A model generated the notes under the pieces. It was not told where the DNA came from. It ran no database searches and saw nothing but the letters and a program-made list of their open reading frames with translations. DNA of 41,341 nt, taken from the NCBI GenBank assembly GCA_016932505.1, contig JAFGCT010000030.1:1-41341 (forward strand), given 5' to 3'. Positions 13,435-20,597 of the stretch are shown in pieces; the stretch's first letter is position 1, and every line of letters begins with the position of its first letter. The stretch comes from Candidatus Peregrinibacteria bacterium (lineage in GTDB: Bacteria > Patescibacteriota > Gracilibacteria > UM-FILTER-43-11). Made by a program: the position numbers and the translations under genes.

Positions 13435-15558
13435 GCAAAAGCTTGCCCCCCCAAGATCCGAATCTTCAGCATATATCCTTCCTCCATGAAGCTCGACTAT
13501 TTTTTTGCATATATATAATCCTAATCCAATTCCAGAGCCGACCGCTTTTGTACGGAATTTATCAAAAATTGATTTTTTATAGTCATCAGGAACTCCTTTC
13601 CCATTATCATCTATCTTTATCAAAATATTTTTACCCTTTTCTTCGATTGACATTCGTATTTGTCCTTTTTCTGGAGTGAATTTACTCGAATTATTTAAAA
13701 GATTAGTAAACACTTGTCTTAACTGGTCTTTGTCAAAATTGATTTTAATTTCCTTTTTAATTTTGTTAACAAAAGAAAATCCAATATTTTTATCTTTCAT
13801 AACAAGCGAAAAATCCTTATAAATTCCATTAACATATTTTTTAATACCGACAGCTTCTTTATTTAGTACAACTTTATTTAAATCATATTGTTGAACTGCA
13901 AAAAGTTTTTGAGTAAGAATTTTAAGATTATTCAGTGATTCATTAATAACTGCAAGGTCTTCTGATAACTGAGAGCTTTTTTTGTCTTTTTTACCCCTTT
14001 CTAATATGTCTTCCATTTGGAATAGGGCAATACTAAGTGGAGTTCTAAACTCGTGAGCCGTAACTGCAATAAAGTCTGATTGTTGTTTTAATAATTCTTC
14101 AATTTCACCCATTTTCTTAGTCAAATCTTTTGTCTTTTCATCAATTATCGCCTTCATCAAATTATTCTCTTCCTCCAGGTTGAGCTTAAGAAGAATGTTC
14201 ATTAAGGCAATTTCCAATTCTCGTTTTATACCAATAATTTCATCAACTTCCTCTCTAGAATAAGTATTATTTTGACCCTTTTTTTCTAAAATAAAAAATC
14301 CAATTAGAGTATTTTCAGAAAAAAGAGGTAGGCAGATATCTGCATTAAGTCTCTTCATCTGAGATTTAAATAATTGCTTATTGGTCTTATTTAATTTGAG
14401 AAAATCTACCTCATCGGCAACGAGTACATTTTTTCTAAATGATACTAATGCTTTAGTAAATCGATTTTGAGGATAAATATTTACATCCAAATTATCATCC
14501 TTTTCCCTAATGATATAAAGCTTTGCATTAATATAATTAAGATTTATCATGAAGGAATATTCCAGAGTTTTTTGTAGTTTTTTTAGGGTGTTACAAGAAT
14601 AAATAACTGGTTTGAGTTCACGAATTGTTTTTCTAACTGTGCGCAATCCTTCATTCATGAATTCAGGAATGTGACGGTTAATAACTCCGACAATAATATA
14701 TGCAGTAAGGAAGCTAACGCCACTAATAAGGATACGGTTGGAATCTAAACGAGCATAAACAAATGCCTCATAAAGAACATATCCTGTAAGTAAAAAGGTG
14801 GTATATAGAATCAGTCTTCTTAAAAAGAAAAGAGAAATACTGGAGAAATTGAAGAATCTATGTCTGTAGATAGAATAGAAGGTAGGAAGAATAAATAAAA
14901 GCGTATATGTAGGGGAAATTTGAGCTAAGTTTAAAGTGCCCCAAATTGCAATTCCATAAAGAGGTAAGATTAGATTTGTTGTGATAGTGACTATCCCAAA
15001 TAACCAGCATCCAATCATTACATATAACATTTTGTTTTTTTCCAAACCCTTAAGGCTTATTACTTTTCTTACAGTAATAAACATTGCCAGAAGCAGAGAT
15101 GTAAGAAGTAGGATTGAATATATACTATATAGAGGACCATATGAATCAGCTAGATAAACACCATTTTTAATTAACTGTTCATCATGTACAAGATCAGTAA
15201 AGGAAGCAAGAATTGAAACCGAGAACATCAAAGTTGTATAAATCAGGGTTTTTACTCTTCCAAATTTTATTATTCTCCTAGGAAAATGATAAAGAAAACT
15301 TATCAAAAAGAACATCATTAGCAACCCAGTTCCATAGGCTATCTGAACAAAATACTCTGACATGAATAAATTGGATGAACCTGGGTAGGCAAAATAATAT
15401 CCTAGGAAAAGTGATAAAATCCAAAATGCCTGAAAAATTGTAAGCCCAAAAAACGATTTATTAATTATTGATGATCGATTTTGTAATAGCACCAAAAAGC
15501 CAATCAGAATATTTGCCAGAAATGTTATTACATAAATGGATACAAGTGCTAATGGCAT
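13417..15558 (-). CDS. Membrane sensor histidine kinase (7TM-like N-terminus, GAF-like, HisKA, HATPase)
   Basis: 713 residues. Eight or nine hydrophobic helices (about 1-295) resemble the HisK_N 7TM sensor region. A GAF-like domain follows (about 320-455), then a coiled segment, the HisKA H-box TAHEFRTPLS (H502), the N-box NLLNNSSKFTP (about 619-629), G1 IDDNGKGVP and G2 GSGIGLGLYICKKIV. It is a complete, probably active kinase. With the receiver and the kinase-like phosphotransferase next to it, it could start a phosphorelay. The signal sensed is unknown; a lipophilic or membrane cue is plausible for a 7TM-like sensor. Confidence 0.9.
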   Translation of the reverse strand: MPLALVSIYVITFLANILIGFLVLLQNRSSIINKSFFGLTIFQAFWILSLFLGYYFAYPGSSNLFMSEYFVQIAYGTGLLMMFFLISFLYHFPRRIIKFGRVKTLIYTTLMFSVSILASFTDLVHDEQLIKNGVYLADSYGPLYSIYSILLLTSLLLAMFITVRKVISLKGLEKNKMLYVMIGCWLFGIVTITTNLILPLYGIAIWGTLNLAQISPTYTLLFILPTFYSIYRHRFFNFSSISLFFLRRLILYTTFLLTGYVLYEAFVYARLDSNRILISGVSFLTAYIIVGVINRHIPEFMNEGLRTVRKTIRELKPVIYSCNTLKKLQKTLEYSFMINLNYINAKLYIIREKDDNLDVNIYPQNRFTKALVSFRKNVLVADEVDFLKLNKTNKQLFKSQMKRLNADICLPLFSENTLIGFFILEKKGQNNTYSREEVDEIIGIKRELEIALMNILLKLNLEEENNLMKAIIDEKTKDLTKKMGEIEELLKQQSDFIAVTAHEFRTPLSIALFQMEDILERGKKDKKSSQLSEDLAVINESLNNLKILTQKLFAVQQYDLNKVVLNKEAVGIKKYVNGIYKDFSLVMKDKNIGFSFVNKIKKEIKINFDKDQLRQVFTNLLNNSSKFTPEKGQIRMSIEEKGKNILIKIDDNGKGVPDDYKKSIFDKFRTKAVGSGIGLGLYICKKIVELHGGRIYAEDSDLGGASFCLTLPK

Positions 15559-15629
15559 AAGAATAATTTAATCGTTCGGATTTAATTATAATAGGAGTGT
15601 TCAGAATTTCCTAATCAATCAGACATGTA

Positions 15630-17327
15630 TCAATTATTTTTGGTAAAGTAGTCAATAAAACTTTGTACAGGAAAGGCAATAAGAGTGATTCCATTTGGTT
15701 CTCCGTCTGGTGTTGTAAGGGCACCTGGAACCTCAATTGCTCCAGCCTTTATTACAATATCATGAATAAGAGAGTTTTGTGGAACTTCAGCTAAGCCCCA
15801 AGTGGGAAGATTGGATTGTTTTGCCAATCCCTCAAAAAAACAACGAGTTAAATCTTTCATTCGTCCTAGCCTTCGGGCTTCTGGTTTAACAGATAATTGA
15901 TTCCAAACATAAATATCGCTTTCCGCAGTTATTTGTTCAGAATTTCCAATTGCTTTATTAATACAGGCTATAAAATTCTCTTTATCTCGCAAAAGCTCAG
16001 GTTGGCGTAACCCTGAATAGTTTATGGGATTTTCCCATTCCTCTCGTTGAAAAGCTTGTTCAACATTACAATGATAACCATAAGTGAAACCTTCGATTTT
16101 TTGATCTTTATCTCTTATAGATACAAGCTGTCCATCGTCTCTTAAATGGTCAATCCGATTTCTAACTGTTTCAGGATCATGCCAAAAGTGAGGTAATTCA
16201 CCAGTTTCAGGATGTGCATGCTCTGAAAGATTCAAGCTATCAAGTTTATCGAGAGGAATATATTCATCAGTTTCAAAAATCTTTGACGGAGGTATCGCCT
16301 TACCCTCAGAAGGATAAAAAAGATATTGCTCGTATTCGTTATTAAACATTTCACGAAAAATATCAGCAACTTCATCCAGAAGCTCCGGTTTAATTTCATC
16401 TTCATTTAAAAATTCTGCACTACTTTTTTGTTTTTCAGCAACAGCCTGAAATGTATCAAGAAGTGTTACTCCTTTGTAATACTTAGGAAAAGGTGATTGA
16501 AATTCCATTTTCTTTATCTCTCTGGTAGCAGAAATAATACCAGGACCATATTTTTGACCAAAAGCACTTATATCTAAATTAAGAGCCGACCTCAATAAAC
16601 CAAGTTTTTCGATTCCAATAGCTGCTGTTCCAAACTCATCTGCAATAATTTCTTTATAGCCAATAGCCTGAAGAATCGGCATTACATTCCCGTCATAACG
16701 AACAGATGCAAAAGCAGGAGTGCTATCTAAGTCAGGCCTAATATTTGCACTAGCTTTACTCAATGTTATAAACATTCCACCTTTCCTAAAAGGACGACTG
16801 ACACTTACTCTATTCGTCGATACAACAGGTGTCTGCTCATCACAATTTATACCTAAAATTCGATGTACTTCTGACCTAAACTTATCCCAGTCCATACTTT
16901 CTTTGTAATCCATTTTATTATGGAAGTAATCTTCCATAGTTGTTGGCTGAGCTATACATGTTCCCCTTACTGCACCGGTATCATCAAAAATAACTGAGCC
17001 ATAGGCATCACGGTAAAGAGAGGCCAGATAAGGTCGATAAATTTTAGGATCAAAAATAAGTTGGCTTGGGCTATTGCAATCAGGGCAATCAGGAACTATG
17101 CAACCATCTTTTTCTAATTCCTCTAAAGGCTTATAACCCCCTGGAGTATCCTCAGCTCCATATATTTCATCAATTGATTGAATGCGACGACATTCAGGAT
17201 TGGTACAAAACGCATATTCTCCATAACCTTTATAACCAAAAACTTCTCGCTCATGGGCAATAATCTTATCTAAAGTATCATTATCTAATTGTGACATATC
17301 GGGATAAGCCTGAATTTTTATTTCCAT
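15630..17327 (-). CDS. Zinc-ribbon protein with tandem GNAT-like acyltransferase domains
   Basis: 565 residues. An insertion near the N-terminus carries cysteines in two clusters (C41, C46; C76, C81, C84), which suggest a zinc ribbon. The segment about 160-235 resembles a GNAT motif A (VSVSRPFRKGGMFI), ending ILQAIGYKEI. The C-terminal half has a clearer GNAT core at about 475-550 (NQLSVKPEARRLGRMKDLT, then LAEVPQNSLIHDIVIKAGAIEV). GNATs transfer acyl groups from acyl-CoA to amines. The neighbouring decarboxylase would supply an amine, so a paired pathway is attractive. Alternative acyl donors such as acyl-tRNA cannot be excluded. Confidence 0.5.
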   Translation of the reverse strand: MEIKIQAYPDMSQLDNDTLDKIIAHEREVFGYKGYGEYAFCTNPECRRIQSIDEIYGAEDTPGGYKPLEELEKDGCIVPDCPDCNSPSQLIFDPKIYRPYLASLYRDAYGSVIFDDTGAVRGTCIAQPTTMEDYFHNKMDYKESMDWDKFRSEVHRILGINCDEQTPVVSTNRVSVSRPFRKGGMFITLSKASANIRPDLDSTPAFASVRYDGNVMPILQAIGYKEIIADEFGTAAIGIEKLGLLRSALNLDISAFGQKYGPGIISATREIKKMEFQSPFPKYYKGVTLLDTFQAVAEKQKSSAEFLNEDEIKPELLDEVADIFREMFNNEYEQYLFYPSEGKAIPPSKIFETDEYIPLDKLDSLNLSEHAHPETGELPHFWHDPETVRNRIDHLRDDGQLVSIRDKDQKIEGFTYGYHCNVEQAFQREEWENPINYSGLRQPELLRDKENFIACINKAIGNSEQITAESDIYVWNQLSVKPEARRLGRMKDLTRCFFEGLAKQSNLPTWGLAEVPQNSLIHDIVIKAGAIEVPGALTTPDGEPNGITLIAFPVQSFIDYFTKNN

Positions 17328-17427
17328 ATTTATGGCGTATTAAATAGGTGTAAGACACCATTCTACCATAATATTATTTTAAAATGAAAGTTCCTAGGTG
17401 GTGTGATTATCTTAATTAATAAGCTTA

Positions 17428-18765
17428 TTAAGATTTACTATTATAAGGAACAAATATCGATGGGTCCGGTGAATTGAAATCCGATGCCTGAGCACTCATA
17501 TATGCACCTGCATTACGAACCCATAAATGATCACCCTCTCTTACATCAGCTGGTAACGAGACACCTATCAGCTGATCTCCAGTGTCACAAGATTCACCAT
17601 ACAAATTAAACATTTCTTCTTCCCCCTCAGTTATTCGTCCATCCTTAGGGATTACATTAAAGGAATATCTCCAGTCTCTATGAATCACTGAATCAGAAAA
17701 TGATCTGAAAATACCATCACCAATATATAATCCTTTAGAATTCTCTCTGTCTTTTCGCTCTAATATTGGAATAACTAAATCAATAGTATCTGCAACAATA
17801 CATCTGCCCGGTTCAATAATTATTTTTGGTTCTATTGCATTTTGACTGAATACCCCCTCTAGATTATCTCTTATCGATTGACTGATTCTTTGTAAATAGG
17901 CAACTCTGTCAAAATTATCATCTTCAAAATAATTAACAGGTATTCCGCCACCAACATTAATACTACATACACCACCCTCTTCTTTTGCGATACGAGTCAT
18001 GTATTCTATACCATGTGCAAAAGCTTCAGGATTTGTATTTTGTGATCCGACATTCATTGAGAGTCCAGAAAAAGCATTTACTCTTTGGTTATTCAAATAT
18101 CTAAGCATTTCCCTTGCTTCTTTTTCAGAAGCTCCGTATTTGGCAGTCGATAAATCAATTCTTGCATCTGGGTTCGGGGTTTGCAAACGAATAACAATCT
18201 CAGGTAAATCTCCCTCATGTGCAGGAAATGTACCTTTTAATACATTTTCAATTCCACTCCTGCTTTGAACTGTGAAATATCTAACACTTTTTTTATCAGC
18301 TCGCTTTACAGCGTTAAGCTTTTTTATGGGATGATTAAAAAATAATCCACTGGGTGGAACATAATTAGAAGCTTTTTCAATCTCTCTGTAAGTAGCACAA
18401 TCAAATCCATCGATACCAGCATCAGCCGCTACTTTCATTACCTTACTCTTTGGATTAGCTTTCATTGCATATATAATTCTTCTTCTATCCGGCATATCGG
18501 GCAAAAAATGTTCACGCAATAACTCAACATTTGCTCTAAGCTTAGCTTCATTAAAAAAGAAATATGTCTCCTCTGGGTCAGCCTCTAGACATTTGTCCAT
18601 TGCAGAAAATAGACCACCATTAAGTTCTGAGATATCAATACTGTCACTAGTTTGCCTCCCAACTCCTTTTAGATATTCTTTTTGGGTTTTTTTAATTTGA
18701 TGTCGACAACCTTCGACCAATGGATCATTTTCAGAAGGTGGATAACTGGGAATATCTTTCGGCAT
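17428..18765 (-). CDS. Fold-type III PLP decarboxylase (ornithine/diaminopimelate/arginine decarboxylase family)
   Basis: 445 residues. The PLP lysine is K102 in IIYAMKANPKSKV. The glycine-rich phosphate loop SINVGGGIPV, EPGRCIVADT and the active-site cysteine segment GESCDTGDQL are present. The C-terminus reads NAGAYMSAQASDFN, closer to ornithine decarboxylase (GAY...AASTFN) than to LysA. It probably decarboxylates a basic amino acid to a diamine; substrate specificity is not settled by sequence. An unusual 60-residue N-terminal extension precedes the barrel. Its stop is 100 bp upstream of the zinc-ribbon GNAT gene on the same strand, so the two are probably one unit. Confidence 0.82.
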   Translation of the reverse strand: MPKDIPSYPPSENDPLVEGCRHQIKKTQKEYLKGVGRQTSDSIDISELNGGLFSAMDKCLEADPEETYFFFNEAKLRANVELLREHFLPDMPDRRRIIYAMKANPKSKVMKVAADAGIDGFDCATYREIEKASNYVPPSGLFFNHPIKKLNAVKRADKKSVRYFTVQSRSGIENVLKGTFPAHEGDLPEIVIRLQTPNPDARIDLSTAKYGASEKEAREMLRYLNNQRVNAFSGLSMNVGSQNTNPEAFAHGIEYMTRIAKEEGGVCSINVGGGIPVNYFEDDNFDRVAYLQRISQSIRDNLEGVFSQNAIEPKIIIEPGRCIVADTIDLVIPILERKDRENSKGLYIGDGIFRSFSDSVIHRDWRYSFNVIPKDGRITEGEEEMFNLYGESCDTGDQLIGVSLPADVREGDHLWVRNAGAYMSAQASDFNSPDPSIFVPYNSKS

Positions 18766-18940
18766 TTATTAGTACTTGATTATTTTTTTATTTATAAAAG
18801 CAAAATAATACATTAATAATTATATGTTATTCTTTTTGCCTTATTGAATTTAGATTAAATATTTGTTAACAAAAAGTAAAGAAAAATATTAATAGAACAG
18901 ATTTTTTGATAGACTTGAAATATAATTCTTTCTATTTATT

Positions 18941-19501
18941 ATGACTTTACTTGAATCAATAAATATTCCCCTAAATACTCCAGTGATAGACTTTAAACTT
19001 CCCGCAACCAGTGGAGGAACATATAGTCCATCTGATTTTGATGATAAGAAAATTCTTGTGATTATTTTTATGTGTAATCATTGCCCATATGTTCACGCAA
19101 TTATCAACCGTCTAATATCTATTCAATCCGATTATTTGGAAAAGGGAGTTCAATTAATTGGAATAAATGCCAATGATGCTGAAAACTATCCCGATGATTC
19201 TTTCGAATCTATGAAAGATTTTGTTGTGGACAGGGGTATAAATTTTGTCTATCTACGTGACGAAGATCAGACCACTGCAAAAGCCTATAAAGCGCAGTGC
19301 ACACCAGATATTTATGTGTTCGACAGCAAAAGACAACTTGTCTACCATGGTCGAATTGATGATAACTGGAAAAATGAATTTGCCGTCAGTAAAAATGAAT
19401 TACGAGATGCTCTTGATTCAATTTTATCTAATCAAAAAGTGCCCGAAAATCAACTGCCGACAATCGGTTGTTCGATAAAATGGAAAAAAGAACATTTGTG
19501 A
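18941..19501 (+). CDS. Thioredoxin-like (AhpC/TSA-redoxin) protein
   Basis: 186 residues with a redoxin fold. IIFMCNHCPYVHAI carries the C45-x-x-C48 active site, followed by GINANDAENYPDDS, the cis-Pro region KAQCTPDIYVFD (extra Cys before Thr-Pro) and VYHGRIDDNW. This NHCPY subfamily is widespread and usually annotated as thioredoxin family or putative peroxidase. No signal peptide is seen, so it is probably cytoplasmic. A TATAAT box lies at 18921-18926, 14 bp before ATG, with a poor -35 region. A palindromic word repeat follows the stop. Confidence 0.85.
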   Translation: MTLLESINIPLNTPVIDFKLPATSGGTYSPSDFDDKKILVIIFMCNHCPYVHAIINRLISIQSDYLEKGVQLIGINANDAENYPDDSFESMKDFVVDRGINFVYLRDEDQTTAKAYKAQCTPDIYVFDSKRQLVYHGRIDDNWKNEFAVSKNELRDALDSILSNQKVPENQLPTIGCSIKWKKEHL

Positions 19502-19507
19502 TTTGCG

Positions 19508-19552
19508 AATTGTGATTTCTGATTTTAAATCTCAAATCTCAAATCACAAATT
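19508..19552. repeat. Palindromic word repeat after the thioredoxin-like gene
   Basis: AATTGTGATTT (19508-19518) pairs with AAATCACAAATT (19541-19552) with one extra base, and the interior repeats the word aaatctc. It could form a hairpin that ends transcription from both sides; its word-based build matches other gene-end elements here. Confidence 0.55.
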
Positions 19553-19626
19553 GAGCGAAGCGAACAGATATAGCAAAGACCCATGACTCGCAAAGCGAAT
19601 CACAGGTCCGAACATAGCACGTCCTT

Positions 19627-20397
19627 TTAAATCGTGCCTGAAGTATTTTTAGAAAATTGAATCTTTGAGGCTAGGCTGTGAATTGCAAAAATACAAATAA
19701 TAGACAGCCATAAAGTTAGATAGATGTGCCAATTAAAAAGATAATCTGGAATCCAGCCTTGTTCTGCAGGTGCGTATATTGCAAGCCACAATAGCTGTAA
19801 AAGTGATTTATACTTTCCTGTTTTTCCAGATTTAGCTTTTTTTAGCCACCCCCTATTTTTACAATAATCCAGTCTAATAAATATTCCGAGAAGGTCAGTA
19901 ATAATTATAAGGATTATCAATCCAAAACCAATAGCTATTGGTATGAAAAGTTCGTCCTGTAAATTATTGTTTTGTAGGTTGTTGTAATAGCCCCATCCAA
20001 CATGAAAAGAATAGATTGGCATAGAGGACATTTTATCCATAAATGGGTCAATCTTTTCTCCCCATTTGGAACATCCTAGATGAGATAATGACTTCCGAAA
20101 TGTTTTCGGGTCAATGGTTTTCCCAAGTAATTCGAATGCTCTTCCGATCTTTCCATCCATGCTATCCATTATTCCACCAAAGACAGTAAATACAATTCCC
20201 ACAAAGTGATTAACCCTCAGGTAAATTACAAAGTACCCAACCAAAATAACAGGACAGTGAACAATGCTTATTATGCTGGGGGGTATTACATTGCCAATTT
20301 TTCGTAAGGTTGTAGGTTTAAGGGTTAGCAGGAAATATGACATACCACCTGCAATTAGGAGGCTAATAAGCCACCAGAACATCTGCACAATTTGCAT
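19627..20397 (-). CDS. CDP-alcohol phosphatidyltransferase family membrane protein
   Basis: 256 residues with about six hydrophobic segments. The metal-binding signature is recognisable: D78-x-x-D81-G82-x-x-G85-R86, then G113-x3-D117-x3-D121. Two features are odd: Gly replaces the usual Ala before Arg, and 26 residues separate Arg from the next Gly instead of the usual 8. Family enzymes join CDP-diacylglycerol or CDP-alcohols to a second alcohol in lipid synthesis. The product here is unknown. The ATG at 20397 has one of the strongest Shine-Dalgarno sites in the window (AAGGAGG, 20404-20410). Confidence 0.78.
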   Translation of the reverse strand: MQIVQMFWWLISLLIAGGMSYFLLTLKPTTLRKIGNVIPPSIISIVHCPVILVGYFVIYLRVNHFVGIVFTVFGGIMDSMDGKIGRAFELLGKTIDPKTFRKSLSHLGCSKWGEKIDPFMDKMSSMPIYSFHVGWGYYNNLQNNNLQDELFIPIAIGFGLIILIIITDLLGIFIRLDYCKNRGWLKKAKSGKTGKYKSLLQLLWLAIYAPAEQGWIPDYLFNWHIYLTLWLSIICIFAIHSLASKIQFSKNTSGTI

Positions 20398-20418
20398 TTA
20401 GCGCCTCCTTTCAGGCAT
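20398..20418 (-). promoter_or_regulatory. Six-codon upstream ORF containing the Shine-Dalgarno
   Basis: ATG CCT GAA AGG AGG CGC TAA (MPERRR) ends directly before the ATG of the phosphatidyltransferase gene (TAA then ATG). The AGG-AGG codons are themselves the Shine-Dalgarno. It may be a leader peptide or simple chance. Confidence 0.35.
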
Positions 20419-20540
20419 TTTGATTTAAATGAACAGTCGTCTATGTAAGCATACAAAATACCCGTGAGGGATTTTATATGAGGCGACAATCTTAATCTGA
20501 GATTATGATTTTGTCAATTTATTGAATTGAAAAAACAATT

Positions 20541-20569
20541 TTGCGTTAAAGAACAATTTTACATATAAT
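20541..20569 (+). promoter_or_regulatory. Promoter of the large Cys-rich protein gene
   Basis: TTGCGT (20541-20546) lies 17 bp from TATAAT (20564-20569). The ATG at 20598 lies 28 nt downstream, preceded by an A-rich leader without Shine-Dalgarno. Confidence 0.6.
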
Positions 20570-20597
20570 CTAATTTGTAAAACTAAAATAAAAAATT

